From positions 1,612,001 through 1,676,000 of the forward strand of contig NZ_AP025183.1 in the NCBI RefSeq assembly GCF_020885975.1: DNA of 64,000 nt, read 5' to 3'. The position numbers and the translations under genes were made by a program. The stretch's first letter is position 1; every line of letters starts with the position of its first letter. The notes below the pieces were generated by a model, which saw only the letters and a list, made by a program, of their open reading frames with translations, was not told the DNA's origin and did not search any database. Shown here piece after piece: positions 1 through 8,006 of this stretch. This DNA is from Flavobacterium ammonificans. Its GTDB lineage: Bacteria > Bacteroidota > Bacteroidia > Flavobacteriales > Flavobacteriaceae.

Positions 1-1362
1 GCTTGGACTACAAGTCCTGTTATTGGAGGTTTTCATTTTGTGGCCGATATTCCGGCTATGTTGATCATTATAGTGATAACTGCATTGGTGTATAGAGGAA
101 TGAAAGAATCCCGTAATGCAAGTAATTTGATGGTAATTGTTAAATTATTCATCATTTTACTAGTTATTGCTGTTGGTGCTTTTTATGTAGATACAACAAA
201 TTGGGATCCGTTTGCACCTAATGGAGTTAGCGGTGTTTTGAAAGGTGTTTCAGCAGTATTTTTTGCTTATATTGGGTTTGATGCTATTTCTACCACTGCT
301 GAAGAATGCAAAGATCCACAACGTGATTTACCACGCGGAATGATGTGGGCAATTATCATTTGTACTGTTTTGTATATTGTCATTGCTTTGGTGTTAACAG
401 GAATGGTTAGTTACAATGAATTGAATGTAGGAGATCCATTGGCTTTTGTATTTGAAAAGTTAGATTTAAAATGGATGTCGGGAATTATTGCTGTAAGTGC
501 AGTAATTGCTATGGCAAGTGTTTTATTGGTTTTCCAAATGGGTCAACCTCGTATTTGGATGAGTATGAGTAGAGATGGTTTGTTACCCAAAAAATTCTCA
601 AGAGTACACCCAAAGTTTAAAACACCTTCTTACGCTACAATAGTTACAGGTTTTGTAGTTGGGATTCCAGCTTTGTTTATGAATTTAACTATGGTAACCG
701 ACTTATGTAGTATTGGTACTTTATTTGCCTTTGTGTTGGTTTGTGCTGGAGTTTTGGTATTACAGAATAAGAAAGATATTCCGAGAGGAAAATTCAAAAC
801 GCCTTATGTGAATTCGAAATTCATTTTTCCAATCGCTTTAGTTGTTGGTTTAGCCTATGCTTTTTTGTATAACAATGATGCTACTATGGGTTTTCTAAAT
901 AATGAGACTCAAGTAAATTCTCCAGAAGTTATAATTACCTCTATAGATAAATCAGATACAGATAAAGTATATCATTATTTAGTTTCCTTAGAATCAAAAC
1001 CAACAACTAATGATGTTGAAGAGCTATTAAGTCAGTACCAAGACGACGAGGTTAAATACGCTGCCATTGTGGCTCAATTACCAATTGCGGATGCTGTTAA
1101 ATACGAAAGTGGATTTGATTTGTTCAAACACAAAATCCCAATGTGGATATTTTTAATTTCTTTAATTGGACTTGCTTTTTGGGCGTATAAAGAAAATTTA
1201 TCTTTAATTCCGTTATTAGGTTTGGTTTCTTGCTTGTATATGATGGCTGAATTGAGTGTTTGGAATTGGATTTATTTCTCCATTTGGTTGCTTCTAGGAT
1301 TATTGATTTATTTTGGTTACAGCCGAAAAAACAGTAAAATGAATCAAATAGAATTGAAGTAA
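1..1362 (+). CDS. APC-superfamily amino acid permease (5' end outside window)
   Basis: The reading frame is open from base 1 (A-W-T-T-S-P-V...), so the gene starts before the window and the GTG at 40 is internal. The product is a polytopic inner-membrane protein of the APC superfamily, closest in feel to the cationic amino acid transporter group: the segments GFDAISTTAEECKDPQRDLP and GQPRIWMSMSRDGLLP are typical. It probably imports amino acids by ion coupling; the substrate cannot be read from sequence. A hydrophilic stretch of about 80 residues (roughly bases 890-1130) lies between two late membrane segments, longer than in most homologues I know. A strong terminator follows the stop codon. 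Confidence 0.85.
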   Translation, partial: AWTTSPVIGGFHFVADIPAMLIIIVITALVYRGMKESRNASNLMVIVKLFIILLVIAVGAFYVDTTNWDPFAPNGVSGVLKGVSAVFFAYIGFDAISTTAEECKDPQRDLPRGMMWAIIICTVLYIVIALVLTGMVSYNELNVGDPLAFVFEKLDLKWMSGIIAVSAVIAMASVLLVFQMGQPRIWMSMSRDGLLPKKFSRVHPKFKTPSYATIVTGFVVGIPALFMNLTMVTDLCSIGTLFAFVLVCAGVLVLQNKKDIPRGKFKTPYVNSKFIFPIALVVGLAYAFLYNNDATMGFLNNETQVNSPEVIITSIDKSDTDKVYHYLVSLESKPTTNDVEELLSQYQDDEVKYAAIVAQLPIADAVKYESGFDLFKHKIPMWIFLISLIGLAFWAYKENLSLIPLLGLVSCLYMMAELSVWNWIYFSIWLLLGLLIYFGYSRKNSKMNQIELK

Positions 1363-1383
1363 GTAGCAAGCTTTTATAAATTG

Positions 1384-1425
1384 AACACCCTCAAAAGATT
1401 TTACTTTTTTGAGGGTGTTTTTTTT
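1384..1425 (+). terminator. Rho-independent terminator after the permease gene
   Basis: An inverted repeat (AACACCCTCAAAA, then TTTTGAGGGTGTT) around a short loop is followed by a run of T on the plus strand. It lies between two convergent genes. The minus-strand side lacks a clear T-run, so it mainly serves the permease. Confidence 0.85.
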
Positions 1426-1433
1426 AACTCAGT

Positions 1434-2636
1434 TTAAAGGATATGCAATTCTTGCATGCACTTTTTTATCATTTGATACGTTCTTTCTATATCATTATCA
1501 AGGCCTATTGAAAAGCGAACCAAGCTATTTGTTAAGCCCATAGCTTCTTGCTCGTCTAAAGGAATTTCAGATGAGGTTGAATTTCCAGGAGCAGTAAACA
1601 AAGTTTTATAAAATCCTAAACTAACGGCTAGATATCCTACATTTCTCTCTTGCATTAATTCCATCAATGCGTTGGCTTTATCAAAACTACCTACATCAAT
1701 AGTCATCATCCCACCATAACCATAATCCGGATGAATCATTGTTCTGTATAATTCATGACTTGGATGGCTTGGTAAACCGGGATATACGGTTTTAATTCCG
1801 TCTGCTTCCAATTTAGCCGACAAGTACATTGCATTGTGACTGTGTTGTTTCATTCGGATGTGTAGCGTTCTTAAGTTCTTTAATATACTTGCAGAACGTA
1901 AACTATCCATTGTTGGACCCAATAACATGGTAGCTCCATCATTCACATTTTTTAGACTATTGATGAATTCAACAGACGAACAAACAACTCCTCCTATCGT
2001 ATCGCTAGTTCCATTGATGTATTTAGTTAGTGAATGCAACACAATATCCGCTCCTAATCGTGCTGGAGCAACAGATAAAGGAGAGAAGGTATTATCTACA
2101 ACAAGTTTAAGATTGTGTTTTTTTGCAATTTTTGATAGAGAAGCAATATCGGCTACTTCTAAAAGCGGGTTACTTACCGTTTCGCAATATAAAATTTTGG
2201 TATCCGAATTGATGGCTGCCTCTACTAAATCTAATTTTGTTATATCTACAAAACTAGTTTTGATTCCCATTCGAGGGGCAAAATTTTTCAAAAAAGCATA
2301 GGTTCCTCCATACACAGTTCTACTGGATACAATATGATCGCCATTACCACAAAGTTGTAATAGAGTAGAAGTAATGGCTCCCATTCCAGAAGCTGTAACG
2401 CTTGCTGACTCGGTACCCTCCATAGCTGCTAAAGCGCTATCTAAATATAAATTACTAGGAGAGGTATGTCTTGAATACAAATAGCAACCTTCTACATTAC
2501 TTTCAAATGTATCAAACATTTTTTTTGCTGAAAGAAAAGTATAGGTTGAGCTGTCCGAAATGGAAGGGTTAACATCTCCATATTCGCCAAAAAATTGTAA
2601 GTCTTGAATGCAATCTGCAGGATTAAAAGATTCCAT
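1434..2636 (-). CDS. Trans-sulfuration family PLP-dependent lyase (methionine gamma-lyase / cystathionine lyase-like)
   Basis: A 400-residue Cys/Met-metabolism PLP enzyme of fold type I. Visible residues: Y54 and R56 (YSR, which contact the cofactor of the neighbouring subunit), Y109 of VYGGT, D181 of DNTF, and the Schiff-base lysine K205 in SLTKYINGTSDTIGG. It should act on sulfur amino acids by gamma-elimination or gamma-replacement. The divergent Lrp/AsnC gene at 2826 resembles the mdeR-mdeA arrangement of Pseudomonas methionine gamma-lyase. However, G111 occupies the position of the methionine gamma-lyase active-site Cys, so cystathionine lyase or sulfhydrylase activity remains possible. 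The ATG start is clear. No SAM riboswitch was seen upstream. Confidence 0.85.
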   Translation of the reverse strand: MESFNPADCIQDLQFFGEYGDVNPSISDSSTYTFLSAKKMFDTFESNVEGCYLYSRHTSPSNLYLDSALAAMEGTESASVTASGMGAITSTLLQLCGNGDHIVSSRTVYGGTYAFLKNFAPRMGIKTSFVDITKLDLVEAAINSDTKILYCETVSNPLLEVADIASLSKIAKKHNLKLVVDNTFSPLSVAPARLGADIVLHSLTKYINGTSDTIGGVVCSSVEFINSLKNVNDGATMLLGPTMDSLRSASILKNLRTLHIRMKQHSHNAMYLSAKLEADGIKTVYPGLPSHPSHELYRTMIHPDYGYGGMMTIDVGSFDKANALMELMQERNVGYLAVSLGFYKTLFTAPGNSTSSEIPLDEQEAMGLTNSLVRFSIGLDNDIERTYQMIKKCMQELHIL

Positions 2637-2743
2637 AGCAATATAGTTTTAGTTAATTATGTAATCAAAATTCATTATATTTAATTTATTTTTCAATACA
2701 TTAGTCAAAATATAGATTTTAAATTGGTATTTCAATTTATTTG

Positions 2744-2764
2744 TAGATTTTTAATCTAAATTTG
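2744..2764 (+). promoter_or_regulatory. Palindrome overlapping a -7-like box in the lyase/Lrp divergent region
   Basis: A perfect 6-3-6 palindrome (TAGATTTTTAATCTA, 2744-2758) overlaps TAAATTTG (2757-2764), which matches the Bacteroidota -7 consensus TAnnTTTG. A similar half-site, TAGATTTTAAAT, lies at 2713-2724. A TTTG at 2740-2743 is only 13 bases from the -7 box, shorter than the usual spacing of about 19. Position and symmetry suggest an operator for the Lrp-type regulator encoded just downstream. This is inference. Confidence 0.4.
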
Positions 2765-2825
2765 TTTCAAATAATAGCCTTTTTTAGTTCAGCTATTCAC
2801 CAATCGTCATCAAAAAATATAAAAC

Positions 2826-3278
2826 ATGGATGCAATCGATAAAAAGTTATTGATGTTTTTACAAAAAGACACTAAAAAGACAACTAAAGAACTGTCGTTG
2901 GTTTTGAATCTTTCTGTAACAGCAGTATATGAGCGAATTAAAAAACTCGAACGAGAAAAAATAATTCATAAATATGTTGCACTATTAGATCGTAACAAAA
3001 TAGAGAAGGCTTTTGTGGTGTTTTGTCATATCAAGCTAATTCAACATACTAAAGATGTTATTCATACTTTTGAGAGTGAAGTGGTACAACTTTCGGAAGT
3101 TTCAGAATGTTTTCATGTAAGTGGAGATTATGACTATATTTTGAAAGTGAATGTGAAAGACATGGATGAGTACAGGGCTTTTATGGTAACAAAGTTGACG
3201 AGTCTCCAACATATTGGAAGTACACATAGCTCCTTTATGATTGGAGAAGTTAAAAACACCACTGCATTTAGTTTGTAA
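2826..3278 (+). CDS. Lrp/AsnC family transcriptional regulator
   Basis: A 150-residue protein of the usual Lrp/AsnC length. An N-terminal winged helix-turn-helix lies at about residues 5-50 (TTKELSLVLNLSVTAVYERIKKLE), followed by a C-terminal RAM effector-binding domain that contains the G-D-Y-D signature (SGDYDYILKV). Such proteins form dimers or octamers and sense amino acids. Divergent transcription from the PLP lyase, 190 bases away, makes that gene and its own gene the most likely targets. The ATG start begins directly with the HTH domain. Confidence 0.9.
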   Translation: MDAIDKKLLMFLQKDTKKTTKELSLVLNLSVTAVYERIKKLEREKIIHKYVALLDRNKIEKAFVVFCHIKLIQHTKDVIHTFESEVVQLSEVSECFHVSGDYDYILKVNVKDMDEYRAFMVTKLTSLQHIGSTHSSFMIGEVKNTTAFSL

Positions 3279-3379
3279 TCGAGCTATAGTAAATTACCAA
3301 TTTATCTTCAAATAATTAATTCAAAAAGCCTTACTTTTGTGTCTTAATTGAAGTTAAACTATAAATTATTTATATAAAC

Positions 3380-4783
3380 ATGAGTCAATTTGATGTAATT
3401 GTTATAGGTTCTGGCCCAGGCGGATATGTTTCGGCCATTCGTTGTGCACAACTAGGTTTTAAAACGGCTATTATTGAAAAATACAACACTTTAGGTGGAA
3501 CTTGTTTGAATGTAGGTTGTATTCCATCTAAGGCTATGCTATCTTCTTCACATCATTTTTCTGAAATTGCTCATTTTGCTGAACATGGTATTGAACTATT
3601 GGGTGATGTAAAAGTGAATTTAGAAAAAATGGTAGCGCGCAAACAAGCTATTGTTGATCAAACATCTGGAGGAATCAACTACTTGATGGAAAAAAATAAA
3701 ATAACTGTTTTTAATGGTTTAGGATCTTTCGTAGATGCAACTCATGTCGCTATTGCGAAAGCGGATGGGACTTCAGAAACTATTGAAGGAAAAAATATCA
3801 TTATTGCTACAGGTTCAAAACCATCTTCTTTACCATTTATCAAAATTGACAAAGAAAGAATTATCACTTCAACTGAGGCTTTGGCTTTGAAAGAAGTGCC
3901 AAAACACCTAGTTATTATCGGTGGTGGAGTTATCGGAATTGAATTAGGACAAGTATATCTTCGTTTAGGAGCGCAAGTTTCTGTAGTAGAATTCATGGAC
4001 CGAATCATTCCAGGAATGGACAGTTCATTATCTAAAGAATTGACAAAAGTATTGAAGAAACAAGGAATGAAATTTTATACGTCTCACAAAGTGCAATCAG
4101 TAGAAAGAGCTGGAGATGTTGTGACTGTAAAAGCAGAAAATGCAAAAGGAGAAATCATCACATTAGAAGGGGATTATTCATTAGTTTCTGTAGGACGTCG
4201 TCCATACACTGACGGATTGAATGCTGACAAGGCAGGTGTAAAAATTACAGATAGAGGGCAAGTAGAAGTTAATGATCATTTACAAACTTCGGCTTCTAAT
4301 ATTTATGCTATTGGTGATGTGGTTCGTGGAGCTATGTTGGCTCACAAAGCGGAAGAAGAAGGAACTATGGTTGCCGAAATTATTGCGGGTCAAAAACCAC
4401 ATATTAATTATAATTTGATTCCTGGCGTGGTATACACTTGGCCAGAAGTGGCGGCAGTTGGGCAAACAGAAGAGCAATTAAAAGCATCTGGAGTAGAATT
4501 CAAATCAGGAAGTTTTCCATTTAAAGCATTAGGTAGAGCTAGAGCAAGTGGTGATTTAGATGGATTTGTAAAAATCTTAGCAGATGCTAAAACTGATGAG
4601 GTTCTTGGAGTTCACATGATTGGAGCTAGAACAGCTGATTTAATTGCAGAAGCGGTTACTGCTATGGAATTCAGAGCTTCTGCTGAAGATATTTCAAGAA
4701 TGTCGCATGCACATCCAACATTTGCAGAAGCAATCAAAGAAGCCGCTTTAGCTGCCACTGATAATAGAGCGTTACACGTTTAA
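3380..4783 (+). CDS. lpdA: Dihydrolipoyl dehydrogenase (E3)
   Basis: A 467-residue flavoprotein disulfide oxidoreductase that reoxidises dihydrolipoamide of the 2-oxoacid dehydrogenase complexes, passing electrons through FAD to NAD+. The FAD-binding GSGPGG lies at residues 10-15, the redox disulfide C42/C47 in GGTCLNVGC, an NAD-binding GGGVIG in the middle, and the catalytic H445/E450 pair in SHAHPTFAE. Length is standard. The gene stands alone, away from the E1 and E2 genes. A TACTTTTG box at 3332-3339 fits a -7 element, but no good -33 is visible. A bidirectional terminator follows. Confidence 0.96.
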   Translation: MSQFDVIVIGSGPGGYVSAIRCAQLGFKTAIIEKYNTLGGTCLNVGCIPSKAMLSSSHHFSEIAHFAEHGIELLGDVKVNLEKMVARKQAIVDQTSGGINYLMEKNKITVFNGLGSFVDATHVAIAKADGTSETIEGKNIIIATGSKPSSLPFIKIDKERIITSTEALALKEVPKHLVIIGGGVIGIELGQVYLRLGAQVSVVEFMDRIIPGMDSSLSKELTKVLKKQGMKFYTSHKVQSVERAGDVVTVKAENAKGEIITLEGDYSLVSVGRRPYTDGLNADKAGVKITDRGQVEVNDHLQTSASNIYAIGDVVRGAMLAHKAEEEGTMVAEIIAGQKPHINYNLIPGVVYTWPEVAAVGQTEEQLKASGVEFKSGSFPFKALGRARASGDLDGFVKILADAKTDEVLGVHMIGARTADLIAEAVTAMEFRASAEDISRMSHAHPTFAEAIKEAALAATDNRALHV

Positions 4784-4800
4784 GACTGTACTATTTAAAT

Positions 4801-4833
4801 AAAAAAAGCCCGTTCATTTGAACGGGCTTTTTT
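4801..4833. terminator. Bidirectional terminator between lpdA and the DoxX gene
   Basis: A 9-bp perfect stem (GCCCGTTCA / TGAACGGGC) is flanked by seven A on the left and six T on the right, so it can end transcription of both convergent genes. Confidence 0.9.
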
Positions 4834-4845
4834 ATGGAAGAATAT

Positions 4846-5220
4846 TTAATCTTTGAATAATCCTTTATAGGAATCCCAATGTGCGTATATTAAAAATAAA
4901 TTGGCACCCAGTACAAAAATAGCAACAGGTACTTCTGATACTTGGGTTACAGTGTGAATTAAAAAGATATTAATTGAAATTGGCAATAAGGCTAATAAAG
5001 TCACCTTCATAAATTTACCGCTTAACAAACTTAGACCAACAATTAATTCAACGGCTTTTGCTAACGGTAATAGGTATTTTGAAGCCATGATACCGTTCAT
5101 GAAAGTCAATAAGTTTCCTGTAGGCGCTTCTGCTTCAAACAATTCAAAGAAATAGGCTACAGAAGCAAATACCATAAATGCTCCTAGTAAAATTCGAATA
5201 ATCAATGTTGCAATTTTCAT
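4846..5220 (-). CDS. DoxX family membrane protein
   Basis: A small protein of 124 residues with four predicted membrane helices (roughly residues 5-25, 45-62, 68-90 and 95-115) and the LRILLGAFMVFASVAYFF opening typical of DoxX-like proteins. Family members are inner-membrane proteins, some linked to quinone or thiol redox chemistry, but no function is assigned for this subgroup. It is monocistronic, with its own upstream gap and the shared terminator downstream. The family call is fairly secure; the role is unknown. Confidence 0.75.
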   Translation of the reverse strand: MKIATLIIRILLGAFMVFASVAYFFELFEAEAPTGNLLTFMNGIMASKYLLPLAKAVELIVGLSLLSGKFMKVTLLALLPISINIFLIHTVTQVSEVPVAIFVLGANLFLIYAHWDSYKGLFKD

Positions 5221-5378
5221 TATTTTTTGGTTTTAAGGTTAGTATTTCAAAAATACTTATTTTATAAATACAAAATTCTTGTCTAATATATTTATTTCAA
5301 TGAGCTATTATTCAGCTTTATTTTTCCGTTTCTACCAATGAATTTTGTTGTATTTTTGGCATTCAAAAAGGAAACACA

Positions 5379-6665
5379 TTGCGAACAGAAATTCATAAAT
5401 CGATAACCAACCCATTAGCTTTTAAAAAGCAATTATTGGATTGGTCGCAGCAGTTTAGGGAGGTTGTTTTTATGGATAGTAATGATTATCCACAAGATTT
5501 TTCAAGCTATGATGCCGTTCTAGCAGTAGATGCTTTTACATTAATTCAGACCGATTATCACAATGCGTTTGAGGATTTACAGCAATACCAGCAAACGACT
5601 AAAGATTGGCTGTTTGGGTATTTGTCTTATGATTTAAAGAATGATAGCGAGGATTTAGAATCCGATAATTTTGACGGATTGGCGTTTCCCGATTTGTTTT
5701 TCTTCCAACCTAAGAAATTGTTTTTTTTGAAAGGAAATCAACTCACTATTCAGTATTTGAATTTGTGTGATGATGAGGTGGAAATTGACTATAATGAAAT
5801 CACAGAATTAGCCACTATTGAATTCGAAAAGAGTCAAAGTACTGAGGTTAAGGCTCGTTTTTCCAAAAACGAATACATTCAAAAGGCAACTACATTTTTA
5901 GAACACATACACCGAGGAGATATCTATGAAGCTAATTTTTGTATGGAATTTTATGCTGAGAATGCTACGATTAATCCATTGGAGAAGTTCAATAAATTGA
6001 ACGCAATTTCTCAAACTCCTTTTGCCGTTTACTATAAAAATAACCATCATTTTTTGCTTTCTGCTACACCTGAACGGTATTTGAGAAAGGAAGGAGAGAC
6101 ATTAATCTCGCAACCTATTAAAGGAACTGCAAAACGATTTTCAGACCCAAAAGAAGACGAACTAGCAAAAATAAATTTGGCTTCTGATCCAAAAGAACGA
6201 TCTGAAAATATAATGATCACCGATTTAGTTCGGAACGATTTATCGCGTACAGCACAAAAAGGAACAGTTGAAGTTAAGGAGTTGTGTGGGATTTATTCAT
6301 TTCAACAAGTACATCAAATGATTTCCACAATCACCTCAAAATTAGACACTAAACATTCATTAATTGATGTGTTGAAGTTAACTTTTCCTATGGGAAGTAT
6401 GACTGGTGCTCCTAAAATTTCGGCAATGAAAATCATTGAAGAATTGGAGGAAACCAAAAGAGGTTTGTACAGTGGTGCTATTGGTTATTTTAGTCCCAAT
6501 GGCGATTTTGATTTTAATGTGGTGATTCGAAGTATCTTGTACAATCAAGAAAAAAAATACCTTTCTTTTTCGGTTGGAAGTGCTATTACGGCACTTTCTG
6601 ATTCCGAAAAAGAATACGAGGAATGTTTGCTAAAGGCAAAGGCGATGCACGAAGTATTGCGCTAA
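5379..6665 (+). CDS. pabB: Aminodeoxychorismate synthase component I (TTG start)
   Basis: A 428-residue chorismate-binding enzyme that makes 4-amino-4-deoxychorismate for folate. The hallmark PIKGT with K248 separates it from anthranilate synthase TrpE, which has PIAGT there. DLVRNDLSR and GSMTGAPK follow in the expected order. The chosen start is TTG at 5379, preceded by AAAAAGGAAA; the next in-frame ATG at 5471 would cut into FREVVF, which looks like conserved N-terminal sequence. A glutamine amidotransferase partner (PabA) is not in the window. It is first in an apparent operon with tilS and the DsbD-like gene. Confidence 0.88.
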   Translation: MRTEIHKSITNPLAFKKQLLDWSQQFREVVFMDSNDYPQDFSSYDAVLAVDAFTLIQTDYHNAFEDLQQYQQTTKDWLFGYLSYDLKNDSEDLESDNFDGLAFPDLFFFQPKKLFFLKGNQLTIQYLNLCDDEVEIDYNEITELATIEFEKSQSTEVKARFSKNEYIQKATTFLEHIHRGDIYEANFCMEFYAENATINPLEKFNKLNAISQTPFAVYYKNNHHFLLSATPERYLRKEGETLISQPIKGTAKRFSDPKEDELAKINLASDPKERSENIMITDLVRNDLSRTAQKGTVEVKELCGIYSFQQVHQMISTITSKLDTKHSLIDVLKLTFPMGSMTGAPKISAMKIIEELEETKRGLYSGAIGYFSPNGDFDFNVVIRSILYNQEKKYLSFSVGSAITALSDSEKEYEECLLKAKAMHEVLR

Positions 6666-6692
6666 ATTGCTATGAATTAATTACATTTGAAT

Positions 6693-8006
6693 ATGTTGGG
6701 GCAATTCGAAAATCATATATCTAATCATTTTCCTTTTTTACAAGGGAAAAAACTCTTGCTGGCTGTTAGCGGGGGATTGGATAGTATGGTTTTAGTACAT
6801 CTTTTCCAACAATTGAACTATGAAATTGTAGTGTTGCATTGTAACTTTCAATTGCGTGGTTTAGAAAGTTTTGAAGACCAACAATTCATACAAGAGTATT
6901 CAAATACGAATGCTATTCCGTTTGTGTTTACTCAATTTGATACTGAGGCATTCGCTGCTGATTGTAAGGTTTCTATCCAAGTCGCCGCACGTGAGTTACG
7001 CTATAGTTGGTTTTACGAGCAATTAGCGATTCAAAAAGGAGATTTTATTTTGACTGCTCATCATGCTGATGATAATCTAGAAACTTTTTTGATTAATCTT
7101 TCAAGAGGGACTGGTTTAGAAGGCTTAACAGGAATACCCGCTCAAAACGAAAAAGTAATCCGACCGTTATTGTCTTTTTCTCGACAACAAATGGAAGAAT
7201 ATGCTTCTGTGAATAAATTGAAATGGCGGGAAGATAGTAGTAATGCCTCTGATAAGTACTTGCGAAATAAAATTCGTCATCACTTGGTTCCATTGTTGAA
7301 AGAGTTAAATCCTAATTTCATTAGTTCATTTGAAAAAACGCAATCATTTCTATCTGAAGCTCAAGAATTAGTTGACGATGCTGCCATTATGGTGTATCAA
7401 CAAGTTGCGCGGGAAGAAGGGGAGGATATTTATTTTGATTTGGTTCGCTTATTGCAATTGCCAAACTACAGTTCGTATTTGTACCAATGGCTTAAGGAAT
7501 TTGGTTTTACAGCATGGGATGATATTTATGAATTAGTTACTAGTCAGTCAGGTAAACAAGTGGTAGCTCCGTATTTTAGATTGATAAAAGATCGAGATTG
7601 TTTGATTTTAAGTCCGTTACCATCTCAAGAGAATCAACAAGAATTCGAAATTGAATCGGTCGAATCCAAAGTTAAATTTCCCTTAAATCTTGTTTTTTCG
7701 ACTGTTTCGAAGATAGGAGTCGCTTCCAATTCAACTATATTTGTAGATCAAGACAAATTAGTATTTCCATTGACTTTGCGTCATTGGAATGAGGGAGATG
7801 TTTTTCAGCCTTTTGGTATGGAAGGCAAATCAAAAAAAGTAAGTAAGTTATTCAAAGATGAGAAATTATCGTTGATAGCTAAAGAAAAAGTTTGGCTTTT
7901 GTGTTCCAATAATCAAGTAGTTTGGGTGGTTGGAATCCGACAAGACGAACGTTTTAAAATAGATCCTAATTCAAAAAACCTATTAAAAATTGAATGTATA
8001 GAATGA
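6693..8006 (+). CDS. tilS: tRNA(Ile)-lysidine synthase
   Basis: About 437 residues from the ATG at 6693; a TTG two codons earlier is less likely. The PP-loop ATPase motif SGGLDS is at residues 26-31, followed by the catalytic N-terminal domain (HHADDNLETFLINLSRGTGLEGLTGI) and a C-terminal TilS domain (RHWNEGDVFQPFGMEGKSKKVSKL). The enzyme ligates lysine to C34 of the AUA-reading tRNA(Ile), which is essential for decoding. It lies 27 bases after pabB, and its stop codon overlaps the next gene's start (ATGA), indicating translational coupling. Confidence 0.95.
   Translation: MLGQFENHISNHFPFLQGKKLLLAVSGGLDSMVLVHLFQQLNYEIVVLHCNFQLRGLESFEDQQFIQEYSNTNAIPFVFTQFDTEAFAADCKVSIQVAARELRYSWFYEQLAIQKGDFILTAHHADDNLETFLINLSRGTGLEGLTGIPAQNEKVIRPLLSFSRQQMEEYASVNKLKWREDSSNASDKYLRNKIRHHLVPLLKELNPNFISSFEKTQSFLSEAQELVDDAAIMVYQQVAREEGEDIYFDLVRLLQLPNYSSYLYQWLKEFGFTAWDDIYELVTSQSGKQVVAPYFRLIKDRDCLILSPLPSQENQQEFEIESVESKVKFPLNLVFSTVSKIGVASNSTIFVDQDKLVFPLTLRHWNEGDVFQPFGMEGKSKKVSKLFKDEKLSLIAKEKVWLLCSNNQVVWVVGIRQDERFKIDPNSKNLLKIECIE

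Noticed and set aside
1858-2301. 147-codon plus-strand frame inside the PLP lyase gene
   Set aside because: No domain features; the lyase on the minus strand shows all its catalytic residues.
2637-2825. SAM riboswitch upstream of the PLP lyase
   Set aside because: The region is AT-rich with no paired helices of a SAM riboswitch type and no terminator before the gene.
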